A DNA stretch of 12,013 bases from Euperipatoides rowelli (Eukaryota > Onychophora > Udeonychophora > Euonychophora > Peripatopsidae), in assembly GCA_003024985.2 (NCBI GenBank), contig PXIH01S0042464.1; one strand, 5' to 3'. The notes beneath the pieces are model-generated. The model saw nothing but the letters and a program-made list of their open reading frames with translations. It did no database searches and was not told the DNA's origin. The translations under genes and the position numbers were made by a program. Positions 1-8,127 of this stretch are shown piece by piece. The first letter of the stretch is position 1; each line of letters opens with the position of its first letter.

Positions 1-686
1 ACTTAGATTAAGACTATACATTTATCTTTATAACACATACTATTCATTTTTCGGAAAATATGATCTTTGAGAGTCTTCAGTGATATGACACTTAGTGTTT
101 TACATTAGTCTATCTATTTTACAAGTCAAAAATGTCAACACGAAGATATAAGATTTCTTCTAATTTTTAAATTAAAAATACTTTTCTATTTGAGGTAAAT
201 ATTACATTACTGTACTTTACTAATTAGACCTTTAGTGATGATAATAATGACATATTAGATTACTTATTAAAATAAAATCCTTTTAATAAATAATTATGTA
301 TTACAGCTTGTTAGTAGCCTATTATACTGTAATTATCTAAAAAATTTCAACTGTGTTAAGTTTATATATGCAATCCCGCTAAAAAAAAATAATAAAAAAA
401 ATGAAAAGGTTTTCTAGTTCTCTCAAAGCTTTGCATAAGTATAGGTTATATCCAATCTCAGTTTGTTAAATTGATTATGATGCTTGTATTACAAAGTTAA
501 AATGGGAATTCGTTTCATTTACTCTCCAGACACTCTTATTCAAGAGTGCATAAATAATTATTTGTTGGCGCTACAATTTAGAAATTGTTTGATACCAAAA
601 ACAGTGACGATGTTGAACTTAAACTTTTGTCGATTTAATATCTTTTGGCTATTATCTCATATGACAATCCATAAAATACTGTATAA
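1..686. other. AT-rich sequence with no recognisable gene
   Basis: This stretch is AT-rich, with A/T homopolymers such as the run near 381-402. I see no RNA gene, LTR end, tandem repeat or protein family. A 92-codon frame at 484-762 (+) starts at TTG and has no motif I recognise. Its composition, rich in hydrophobic and Asn/Lys residues, is what AT-rich noncoding DNA gives by chance. The octamer TAGCCTAT recurs near 316 and 880, which may only be repeat-derived. Confidence 0.6.
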
Positions 687-1880
687 AGAATTTTTCATAA
701 TGGTGGACCCTTGCATCTTGAAATTTTTGGAGCAAAGGTATCTTTGTCTAATTGGCATTTAAAGTTGAAAGAGGACATGGAAAACTTTGACACATCTATA
801 GAAGATTGTCTTCAAAATTCGGACAAGTATGTTAGACTACTAAAAGTCTAAAATATTGAAACACCAGTTTTCAGTCAGTAGCCTATATGACAGAACTCGT
901 TTTATATTCACATTGTATTTGAACAACTTGACACTAAAATAGATTTTGTGCATATAGCCTAATAAGGAAAACACCTTAGTTGGTAAAGAAACGATTGCAT
1001 CTTTATATTTTCTGAGAAACACAAGATATTATGGCATTGATTTTAAAACTGTAGATTTAAAGGAAACAGTTTAAAAAAATCTTTACTGAATATGCAGAAT
1101 ATCACGCTGTACCAGCCATTTGGGGAGGCCTCTACTCAAGAGTGGATATACAAGCTCATTGGCTTCCTTTTATCAAAATTTAGACAAACTCAAAATTGAG
1201 CTTGAAAAATATATAAAAATCATTAAGATTGAAAACGAAGAATATAAATAGAAAATGTTCTCAATAAATATGGAGTATTAAGTGATCACCAGAATTCTGA
1301 AAAATAATATCTCAAAGGATCAGATTCCACATTTGATTAAATTGGAAAGTAGAACTACATTACTCACTTAAGAGCAATATGCCTAACAAGCTGGGTCATA
1401 AATCGATCACTGAAAATGTATAAAATGATGGGCACCGTTGTTTTTTGCTTTGTTTAAGGCCAAAGATCATATAAACCTAGAAATTGAAATCAGACAGGAA
1501 GTAGTGGAGGAAAACAAACAAATCAAGAAGCAAAAAGTAGAATGGCTGTTAATAAACAAACTTCTGTGGTGGCTTCTGCATCTTGAGATTTTGCTAAGGC
1601 TTGGAGGAGATACCGACCCTACCATTGACTCTTGGCAGGCACAGTAGGAGCACAAAATGCCTGACACAGGAAATAGTGATGAAGATGAGCTAGATAAGAT
1701 GGACTAAGCAGACACAGTTACAGCAAGGAGTTTTATAGAAATAAACCTACAGAACAAGTTCAATTGAGAAGGTTGAGCAGGAAAAAATCAAAAGTGAGTA
1801 TTAGTGAGATTGAAGAAAAGAGAAAGTTAACGAAAATAGAATCTGAAATTTGGGCCCTAATGGAAGTAAATGTTTAGTGT
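687..1880 (+). pseudogene. Possible decayed coding relic upstream of the LINE ORF2 (ORF1 position)
   Basis: I do not recognise a family here. Several short stop-free stretches have protein-like, charged composition. At 687-848 (frame 3) there are 54 codons containing DMENFDTSIEDCLQNSDKYV. Near 1194-1250 a Lys/Glu-rich stretch (ELEKYIKIIKIENEEYK) looks able to form a helix. At 1438-1647 there is a 69-codon frame with a charged start. At 1698-1874 (frame 3) there are 60 codons that are strongly basic and acidic (RRLSRKKSK, then EIEEKRKLTKIESEIW). They lie on the same strand and directly upstream of the ORF2 endonuclease, where a LINE ORF1 would sit. Position and composition are the only arguments. 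No coiled-coil-RRM or CCHC signature is visible, so an unrelated relic or chance frames remain possible. Confidence 0.28.
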
Positions 1881-1903
1881 CTCAATAATTAAAGTTTTAT
1901 ATT

Positions 1904-2596
1904 ATGATTAATATAAAAAAGTTTAAGATTAATTCTATAAATGTTAGAACATTGAATAATGTGTCTTAAAATAGGCCTAAACTGAAAGTGATTATGGCTA
2001 ATTCTCCTAATGTGATTCTATTTCAGGAGACTAGGTTGAGAAAATGTATAAAGTAAAGACTTTGAAGGCTTTGGAGTAAAATTATGTTATTTATGAGAAC
2101 AGGCAAAATGAAAGGGCTTTTAGGAATGGCTATTGCAGTGGAAAAGGAGCTTCATCATTTAATTAGGAAAATGACAATTATAAACGCTATAGCTAGATGT
2201 TATATGTTTTAATGGGTGACATTGAGATAGGAATTGTTATTGTACACTATCTGATTGTTTTGCAAGATCAGAAAACATTTTATAAGGATTTCAGAATTTT
2301 CGGTAAAGATCGAGTGTTCCTGTGTTCCTTTGTTAATCGCTGGTGATTTCAATGTTAACTCTGCAACTAAGGAGAATGTGATTAAAATTTTCTCACAAGA
2401 ATTCGATTTGATATATGTAGCAGTCAGCAAGAGTCTGGAGCTGGTGCATACAAGGTATGACTTTAATTCTAGTAACAGGTTGGACAGGGTTTTGCTTTCA
2501 AGTGTGTTAAATTGGTCTTTTTCTTTAGATTACACATTTATTCCTTTTTCTGACCACATTATGTTGAACATTTCAGTAAGGGTCAGCAAAATTTAG
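1904..2596 (+). pseudogene. LINE ORF2 relic: APE-type endonuclease domain
   Basis: This is the N-terminal endonuclease of a non-LTR retrotransposon, the domain that nicks target DNA for target-primed reverse transcription. It begins at ATG 1904 (MINIKKFKINSINVRTLNNV), which resembles the usual first beta strand and INVRGL-like motif. An in-frame TAA at 1967-1969 follows. The same frame then reads MANSPNVILFQETRL, carrying the catalytic QE-T motif near 2023-2036. After a frameshift the text continues as a GLLGMAIAV-like segment near 2110-2140. A further frameshift leads into an open frame at 2255-2596 that holds LLIAGDFNV (GDFN codons 2342-2353), RLDRVLLS (about 2477-2500) and FSDHIML (SDH codons 2549-2557). 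These are the conserved APE-endonuclease blocks in the right order and spacing. Two frameshifts and several stops make it nonfunctional. Exact clade is not assigned. Confidence 0.88.
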
Positions 2597-3277
2597 ATAC
2601 AAAAATGGTTTAAAAGGGGTTTAATCCCGGCATTTGATAATGCTGTTATAGAACTATTTTCACACACAGTCTATAAAGAGAATATGGGTCTTTTAGATGC
2701 ATTGGATTATTTAATTTCATGGCATTGTATAAAAATATGTTATATAACTTTTTTGTTGCAAATCAAAAGAGAGAGAGAGAGAGTGAATCAATAGGTAAGA
2801 AAATTCAGGAAAAAATGATCAAATAAATTAGGAAATAACGTCCATAATGCCTGCCTGACCGATTAACTATTGTCAATCTTAAGTATAGAATTGAGTACTT
2901 GAATGGTCAATTAAAAAAGATAAAACTCTCCATTTTGGAGTATTAACTGACACTTAAGTTTCAGACTGACACTTAAAAACCAAATGTTTATTTAAAGTGA
3001 AGAAGAAAGCAATCATATATGAAGGCATTTCTTCATGACAGAGTCATATTGATGGAGGATTTTCAAATAGTTAAAGCCATGCAAAGGGTGTTTGTTGATG
3101 ATATTACAATGAAGATGTCTTGAAATACGGACAAGTCTAGATATTCACAGTTTATGAATAATACTAGATATGAGTTTTTTAAATCTAGACAGATGCCTAG
3201 ATTGGAAGAGGAAGATAAGTTTAATTTGGATGCTGAGATAAATTTGCATGAGTTAAATTTGGCACTGAAGAAAGTCA
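2597..3277 (+). pseudogene. LINE ORF2 relic: linker and start of reverse transcriptase
   Basis: This continues the preceding endonuclease relic in the same frame after a TAG at 2594-2596. The segment near 2600-2760 (KWFKRGLIPAFDNAVIELF, then LISWHCIKICYITFLLQIKR) matches the usual LINE linker pattern after the SDH motif. A later frame (about 3010-3277) reads KAFLHDRVILMEDFQIV, then NNTRYEFFKSRQMPRLEEED, then AEINLHELNLALKKVK. The last piece corresponds to the conserved 'it..El..al..mk' entry to the LINE reverse transcriptase just before the fingers domain. The expected SPG.DG block and the YxDD active site are absent, because the sequence changes to Ty3/gypsy pol at about 3278. Multiple stops are present. 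Confidence 0.8.
2768..2783 (+). repeat. (AG)8 dinucleotide microsatellite
   Basis: Eight AG units in a row lie inside the LINE linker relic, reading as alternating Arg-Glu in the ORF2 frame. They may have grown from an AGAGA seed in the Lys/Arg-rich linker. Confidence 0.95.
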
Positions 3278-4014
3278 AACTTGAAATTCAGCATGTGGGT
3301 AGGTTCAATAGTGTAGACAATGAAAATAGAATATCTTGGATACATCATCAATAGCTCAATAATATCCCCATCCAAAAATAAAATTAAAGATATAGTAGAG
3401 GAACCCAACATCTCAAAATAGTGACCAATTAAGATCATTTTTCAGACTAGTGGGTTATTATAGGAAGTTGTTCCAGATCTGTCAAAAACAAAATTAATAA
3501 CTTGAATAATTTACTTAGTCAAAAAAAAAACAAAATGGAATTGGATTAAAACCACCAAGCAGGAATTTGAACTAATAAAAAATAAATAAATTACATCAGC
3601 AAAATATTTAACGCATTATGACTCCAAACTCGACATAGTAGTATCTTCGGACGTATCCCTGCAGGGTGTGGGGGTAATCTTATCACATCCATACCCTGAT
3701 GGTTCACAAAGATCTATTATGTTTGCATAATGTACACTCACAGATGTAGAAAAAAGTATGCACAGTTGGATAAAGAAGCTCTAGCGATCATTTTCAGTGT
3801 TAAAAAATTTCATAAATTTCTGTTCAGAGGAAAATTTACCTTAATAACTGAACAAAAACCATTAGCAAGAATCTTTGCTATAGAAAAGAAGATTCCAACT
3901 CTTGCTGCCAATAGACTGCAAAGATGGACCATGCTACTCATTGCTTATAATTATAACACCCAATTTTTCTAATCTAAAGAAAATGCCCTAGCCAACACCC
4001 TGTAGTGCCTACCC
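3278..4014 (+). pseudogene. Ty3/gypsy pol relic: RT thumb/connection and RNase H
   Basis: The RT end is visible as KIEYLGYIINSS (frame 2, from 3323), then SPSKNKIKDIVEEPNISK. After a frameshift QLRSFFRLVGYYRKLF (frame 3, from 3426) matches the conserved 'LRSFLGLVNYYRKF' block. The segment HYDSKLDIVVSSDVSLQGVG (frame 2) opens RNase H; its first catalytic Asp is at 3650-3652. A single-base slip in the A-run at 3751-3756 moves the frame to 1. There YAQLDKEALAIIFSVKKFH carries the catalytic Glu (3775-3777), followed by FTLITEQKPLARIF and PTLAANRLQRW. In the family the third block is T-D-H-K-P-L; here Asp is Glu (3850-3852) and His is Gln. ENALANTL then a stop (near 3980-4003) is the decayed 'ADALSRLP' end of RNase H. 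The RT palm with YxDD is absent. Confidence 0.93.
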
Positions 4015-4209
4015 ATAACCATGGAACAAGGTAGTGAAGATGAGGATATTGAAAATACCTTTAGCATCCAACTAATATTAGATAACCGTCCATGATCGTG
4101 CAATGATATAGCTGCATTAAACAAAAAGACCCAACCCTAAGCAAAATAGTTTACTTAAAAAACAGAACCCAAACAATAAAGACAGTATTCCAAGAATTTT
4201 AGATTAAAA

Positions 4210-4461
4210 ATGGAACAACTATCACTATATGATGGATGTATACTATGGGGTGTGAGGATTGTTATACTAAAAGCACTACAAAATGCAGTACTTCAGGAGC
4301 TACACCACTGCCATATGGGCACAGTCGAAATGAAACTCCTGACGAGAAGCTTATGCTCGTGGCCACAAATGAACAATGAAATTGAAGGGGTGACACAAAA
4401 ATGTCAAGCTGTCAACTCTATGCTAAAGATTCAACAAAACACCACCCCACCAGTGGAATAG
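4210..4461 (+). pseudogene. Ty3/gypsy pol relic: integrase H2C2 zinc-binding domain
   Basis: An open stretch of 83 codons carries the integrase N-terminal domain that binds zinc and helps multimerise integrase. The text LSLYDGCILWGVRIVI (residues 4-19) is the usual lead-in. The histidine pair is in LQELHHCHMG (H32 at 4303-4305, H35 at 4312-4314), followed by the conserved Trp-Pro at residues 51-52. The cysteine pair is damaged: C65 (4402-4404) remains but the partner position three residues on is Val (4411-4413). The interval 4015-4209 is the decayed spacer between RNase H and integrase and has several stops. The open frame is probably a remnant and not a live protein, because the flanking domains are broken. 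Confidence 0.9.
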
Positions 4462-4471
4462 ACCAGAATCC

Positions 4472-4850
4472 CCATGGGAAAGACTCCACATAGACTTATT
4501 AGGTTCATATGCAAATAAAACGTTTATGGTAACAATAGATGCCTTTTCAAAGTGGCCAGAAGTAAAAATACTAATGGGTACTGGTACTAACACTCAAATC
4601 ATTCTAATTACCTTAGCAGAATATTTAAAGATATTTGGTTATCCCAAATAGATTATATCAGATAATGGAGCACAATTTAATTCCAGCACCTTCGAAAAGT
4701 TCTGTAGCATTGACACCAAATCTCCATCCAACCACCCTGCCTCCAATGGCCAATTAGAGTGATTAAATGGCACATTAAAGGCCTTCTTATGCAAACTTGT
4801 TGAAGAGGAAAGATCAGTCTAATTACAAGTACAGATAAATTAAATGCTTT
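4472..4850 (+). pseudogene. Ty3/gypsy pol relic: integrase catalytic (DDE) core
   Basis: Frame 2 reads PWERLHIDLLGSYANKTF, with the first catalytic Asp at 4493-4495, then MVTIDAFSKWPEVKI. IISDNGAQFNS gives the second Asp at 4661-4663, and HPASNGQLE gives the catalytic Glu at 4757-4759. All three acidic residues survive. The core is interrupted by TAG at 4649-4651, where CAG (Gln) would be usual, and by TGA at 4760-4762, where CGA (Arg) would be usual. Both are single C-to-T changes. The stretch between the second Asp block and HPASNG is a few residues shorter than typical, so a small deletion is likely. After about 4790 the frame breaks again. Confidence 0.93.
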
Positions 4851-5345
4851 TCATGAATAGGGCAACCACACAACACTATAAAACTGACAGCTACTGAAAT
4901 GCATATAGGTCAAAACATTCACAGCAGGCTACAAAAATTAAAACCACTTCCAATTATAACCTCGACTAATAAACACACCAGTTATAAGGCAAAATACAAA
5001 ATTGGCAAACATGTCCTAGTGAAATCCTTCCACCACACCAAAAGAGGAACCATAAAGACAAATTTATCACCAGTAACATTCATGGTAAATTTTGGAAATG
5101 GACAAACAGGAAAACAGCATTTCAATCAACTCTGCCCCTGCTCAATAAATGAGTAAAATGGTCCACAACAGCACCCTCATCAACACATGGATTGGAGTTA
5201 CCTAAACACTGAAAACACTGGTAAAACTCAATCACTCCATCCTCCAGAACCTCCAATATCTCCGGAACTGGTGTACCTAGAACCATCAACATCACCCAGA
5301 TACATTTGTAGAGTAAGCAAACCCCCAGAGAGGTTAGGCTTTTAA
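4851..5345 (+). pseudogene. Ty3/gypsy pol relic: integrase C-terminal domain and pol tail
   Basis: Frame 3 is open from about 4899 with one stop at 5154-5156 and ends at TAA 5343-5345. It begins with a short GQNIHSRLQKLKP segment, equivalent to the 'G.R.RTRLD.L.P' block. Then come KIGKHVLVKSF, an SH3-like strand, and LSPVTFMVNFGNGQTGKQHF plus NQL. This matches the conserved 'GPVTY.V...G...KRH.DQL' end of the integrase domain that contacts DNA. After the TAA at 5154 the frame continues as a Pro/Ser/Glu-rich tail (HPPEPPISPEL, then SKPPERLGF) and stops just before the probable LTR. The tail closing with a PPERL-type motif is common at the C-terminus of metazoan gypsy Pol. Confidence 0.88.
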
Positions 5346-5580
5346 ATGACAGGGTAACTTATGTATTGAACTGTCAATATGAACCAACTGCGATATATTA
5401 TCCAGTTAATATAATATTGATACAGCATTATGCCAGCTATAGTTGGCTCATACATTCAAACAGACAGAGATGTTTATTCCTCATTATCTTGCTAAAATGA
5501 AAGTTGCTTAAAATGCTGTTCTTGTATTACCAATAAATTGTCTAGTTTATCACTAAGCAATATATTTTGTTATTTGAACT
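5346..5580 (+). other. Probable 3' LTR relic of the gypsy element
   Basis: This noncoding stretch starts directly after the pol stop and ends near the first tandem array, which is where the 3' LTR should be. The left border is unclear; a GACAGGG stretch near 5348-5354 might be a remnant polypurine tract. A polyadenylation signal AATAAA lies at 5532-5537. The text TTCTTGTATTA followed shortly by AATAAATT (about 5519-5539) resembles TTCTTGTACTA...AATAAATT at about 8041-8068 in the second LTR. That is weak evidence that the two belong to related families. No clean TG...CA ends or target duplication were found. Confidence 0.42.
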
Positions 5581-5590
5581 CATGGACACA

Positions 5591-5932
5591 ATGTTAATCA
5601 TTTTAAGTGTATTAACCATATTAATCATATTAACCATAACAATAACAATATTAACAATAACAATAATATTAAACATAACAATAACAATTTTAACAATATT
5701 AACAATAACAATTATAACTATCAACCACAAGAAGAATATTAACAATAACTATAACAATAACAACATCAACAATATTAACAACAATATTAACATTATTAAC
5801 ATTAACAACATTAATTATAACAATTATAAACATAACAATATTAACAATGATACTGATAACAATTTTAACAATAATAATATTAACAATAATAATATTAACA
5901 ATAACAATATTAACACTATACAATACCCATTA
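5591..5932 (+). repeat. Array A: AAC/AAT/ATT tandem repeat (15-bp unit type AACAATATTAACAAT)
   Basis: A diverged tandem repeat of AAC, AAT and ATT triplets whose + strand is nearly free of G. The left edge is degenerate (from about 5591) and it ends near 5932 before a unique island. Open frames through it on both strands (Asn/Ile-rich forward, Ile/Val-rich reverse) follow from the triplet period and are not evidence of a gene. Confidence 0.93.
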
Positions 5933-5939
5933 ACTGCCA

Positions 5940-5961
5940 TGAGAATCACTGTTGATCCTCA
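5940..5961 (+). repeat. Palindromic motif, copy 1
   Basis: This 22-nt imperfect inverted repeat (8 of 11 pairs) is preceded by TGCC. It shares the frame TGAG-ATCA-TGATC-TCA with copies at 5984 and 6329, and lies 44 bp before copy 2 in direct orientation. Confidence 0.7.
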
Positions 5962-5983
5962 GCAAGAGTTTACCACTGTGCCA

Positions 5984-6005
5984 TGAGGATCACCGGTGAT
6001 CCCCA
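5984..6005 (+). repeat. Palindromic motif, copy 2
   Basis: This 22-nt near-perfect palindrome has 10 of 11 pairs and its centre between 5994 and 5995 (ATCACC/GGTGAT). It is preceded by TGTGCCA. The single mismatch is A5986 against C6003. Confidence 0.85.
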
Positions 6006-6328
6006 ACAACTATTTTCAATATTAATGAATTCTATTGGCATGGCTGGCACATGAAGGTTAAAGTTACATAGTGTGGCACTCTAGAAATTCTTGTGCATCT
6101 GATTGTGATCTGATTTGAGTTGTGCTGCCATCTGAAGATTTTTTTGTAAACTAATTATTTCTATCATTTGGTTTACGGTACCGGCACAGTGGTTAATTGA
6201 TGAAATTGGTGGTTTTTATTAATATTTTGGTATATTGGTATATATTATTATAAATTATGTTGTAGATTTCACTTAGTTTCTTAGTATTTCTTGTAATACT
6301 TATTCATATAAATATCACCTAGGTGCCA

Positions 6329-6348
6329 TGAGTATCATTGTGATCTCA
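6329..6348 (+). repeat. Palindromic motif, copy 3
   Basis: This diverged copy also follows GTGCCA. TGAG and ATCA pair with CTCA and TGAT around a TTG loop, with one T bulged. It directly follows a separate perfect 10-bp palindrome, CACCTAGGTG, at 6316-6325. Confidence 0.6.
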
Positions 6349-6411
6349 CATTTTGACGCATAATAAATTATTTTTTTTATATCTGTATGTATATTTCACC
6401 ATTTTTCTATT

Positions 6412-6417
6412 AATAAA
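6412..6417 (+). promoter_or_regulatory. Candidate LTR polyadenylation signal AATAAA
   Basis: AATAAA lies about 55 bp before the proposed LTR end and primer binding site, the usual spacing within the R region of an LTR. Confidence 0.5.
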
Positions 6418-6473
6418 AGTTAGTTGTTCTGAAATTTTTATTGTGTCCCCGCGGTAATCACTTTTTTTTCATA

Positions 6474-6483
6474 TGGTGGCAGC
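6474..6483 (+). promoter_or_regulatory. Candidate tRNA-Leu-type primer binding site
   Basis: TGGTGGCAGC is complementary to the last ten bases, CCA included, of a typical animal tRNA-Leu (UAG/AAG) 3' end, as I recall it (...GCUGCCACCA). It lies two bases after a terminal CA, the normal place for a minus-strand priming site. The following nine bases (CAATGGGTC) match the tRNA only in part (TGGG), and tandem repeat array B begins at once. Confidence 0.6.
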
Positions 6484-6492
6484 CAATGGGTC

Positions 6493-6880
6493 AACAATAA
6501 CAATATTAACAATAACAATATTAACAATATTAACACTAACAATGTTAATAACTATTAACTAACTATATTAACAATAATAATATTAATAACAAAAAAAACA
6601 ATAACAATAACAATATTAACAATAGCAATGTTAAACATAGTAACAATATTAACAATAACAATATTAACAATAACAATAATAACAATATTAACAATAACAA
6701 TATTAATAATAATTACAATATTAACAATATTACTAATAACAATATTAACAAAAATAATATTGTAACAATAACAATATTAACAACACATTATTAACAATAT
6801 TAACAATAACACATTATTAACAATATTAACAATAACACATTATTAACAATATTAACAATATTAACAATAACAATAACAAT
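6493..6880 (+). repeat. Array B: AACAATATT-type tandem repeat
   Basis: A tandem array of AAC, AAT and ATT triplets, mostly in the 15-bp arrangement AACAATATTAACAAT. A subregion near 6780-6850 has three copies of a longer unit containing CACATTATTAACAATATT. It has the same orientation as array A and almost no G on the + strand. Confidence 0.96.
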
Positions 6881-7220
6881 GAATTCTCAGAACTTGCTTT
6901 CCAAGAATTGTATAGATTTTTTTATTGTAAATGTATGCACCTTTGCATACATTTATAAATTTACACATTTTTTAATAAATTTCCACCTCTTTACACATTT
7001 ATAAAAAAATAACAATTATTTTTTTTTAAAATATTTATTACTTTTGTTTTTCATTTTTGTTATGTTTTTTCACTTTTGTAAATATTTTCTCATTTTAGGA
7101 GTCCTTGATAAAGCCCATGATTCAGTAATTTAACTATAAGGGCAAAATTGGATTGTGTGATTTTTTTTTTACAAAAAAATACTTTATTGATGCTCTTTTC
7201 TTCTTGATGCGTCGAGTCTT
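6881..7220. other. Unique AT-rich island between arrays B and C
   Basis: I recognise no gene or element. The island is rich in T-runs, contains TTTACACATTT twice (near 6959 and 6991), a perfect hairpin (listed separately) and an EcoRI-like GAATTC at its left edge. Its base composition (T-rich on the + strand) differs sharply from the flanking arrays. Confidence 0.7.
6928..6955. repeat. Perfect 12-bp inverted repeat with 4-nt loop
   Basis: TAAATGTATGCA (6928-6939) and TGCATACATTTA (6944-6955) are exact reverse complements separated by CCTT. No T-run directly after it suggests a classical terminator. It could be the folded end of a small transposon or part of an unrecognised element. Confidence 0.9.
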
Positions 7221-7882
7221 CAATATTTACAATATTAATAACATTAACAATATTTACAAAAACAATATTAATAATATTAACACTAATACAATATTAACAA
7301 TAACAATATTAACAATAACAATATTAACAACTACAATATTAACGATATTAATAATTTTAACTATAACAATATTAAATTATCTATAACAATAAAAACAATA
7401 AAATAATAAACATAACAATATTAACAATAATATTAACAATAGCAATATTAACAATACCAATATTAAAAATATTAACAATATAAATACCAATTTTAAAAAT
7501 ATTAACAATATTAACAATATCAAGAAATTTAGCAATATTAATGTTATTAACGATATTAACAATATTAATGATATTTAGAATATTAAAATATTTAGAACAT
7601 CAACAATATTAACATTGTAAGAGTAACATTAACAATATTAACAAAAAAAAAACATTACTAACAATAACAATATTACCTATATTTACATTAACAACATTAA
7701 CAATAACAATATTAACAATATTAACATTAACAATATTAACAATAACAATATTAACAATATTAACCATAAAAATATTAACAATACTAACCTAAACAATATT
7801 AACCATAACAATATTAACAAGAAAAAAATTAACAATATAAACTATTAACTGTATTTACAAAAATTATATTAACAATATTAAC
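7221..7882 (+). repeat. Array C: AACAATATT-type tandem repeat
   Basis: A diverged array of the same triplets and orientation as arrays A and B, with interspersed single-base indels and some ATATTTAGAA-like degenerate units around 7560-7620. Short frames in it on either strand are repeat-derived. Confidence 0.95.
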
Positions 7883-8084
7883 TTTAGTATATAAAAAAAT
7901 AGGTTATATAAGGAACTTTTAGCATTACTGTATTATATTCTAGTTAGTTCTGTCATTGAGCATTTTATTGTCTATGCTTATAACTTTGGTTATTAAATAT
8001 CGTTTTAGTTATGCTTGCAAAGTATAGCATATCATTCTTTTTCTTGTACTAATACATATTAATAAATTAGCGACCATAAGGAAT
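7883..8084 (+). other. Probable LTR relic (5' LTR of the gag-bearing element)
   Basis: This unique stretch sits between array C and a primer site followed by gag. It has TATA-like boxes at 7888-7897 and 7904-7911 (TATATAAGG context), a possible initiator near 7940, and AATAAA at 8061-8066, about 20 bp before the primer site. That order is expected for the U3-R-U5 part of a gypsy LTR. The left end of the LTR appears to be lost in, or replaced by, array C; no TG terminus was found. Confidence 0.5.
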
Positions 8085-8086
8085 AT

Positions 8087-8096
8087 TGGTGATGAG
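8087..8096 (+). promoter_or_regulatory. Decayed tRNA-Ser-type primer binding site
   Basis: TGGTGATGAG here corresponds to TGGCGACGAG, complementary to the 3' end of a typical animal tRNA-Ser (GCU). It differs by two C-to-T changes, both at CpG. The following bases AATAAT fit GATGGG with G-to-A changes. It lies 32 bp before the gag start codon. The identification rests on position plus this recalled tRNA end. Confidence 0.5.
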
Positions 8097-8127
8097 AATA
8101 ATAATTTAGCACAAAGATTTCTTTAAA

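Larger units (their letters stand above)
3278..5580 (+). mobile_element. 5'-truncated Ty3/gypsy-type LTR retrotransposon (pol 3' part plus probable 3' LTR)
   Basis: Pol domains appear in the order typical of Ty3/gypsy: RT thumb, RNase H, integrase zinc finger, integrase core, integrase C-terminal domain, then a proline-rich tail and probable LTR. Gag, protease and the RT catalytic core are missing at the left edge, where the element joins the LINE relic. Frames change repeatedly (2 to 3 to 2 to 1 to 2 to 3) and there are many stops, so the copy is long dead. The 3' boundary is uncertain; the tandem array begins at about 5591. Confidence 0.9.
5935..6471 (+). other. Probable LTR relic carrying a threefold palindromic motif
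   Basis: This unique island between arrays ends in a configuration typical of an LTR: AATAAA at 6412-6417, a T-rich stretch, a terminal CA at 6470-6471, a 2-bp gap and a primer binding site at 6474. The left end is uncertain: it may be at the first palindromic motif (5935) or at a TGTGGCAC near 6079. No protein frame of note is present. The palindromic motif (listed separately) is likely part of the LTR because its third copy lies well inside. Confidence 0.5.

Noticed and set aside
484-762. 92-codon open frame as a gene
   Set aside because: It starts at TTG, has no recognisable motif and has composition typical of AT-rich noncoding DNA; a competing frame on the same strand overlaps its end.
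2209-2430. Minus-strand open frame over the LINE endonuclease
   Set aside because: It is the antisense shadow of the GDFN-containing frame and has no motif of its own.
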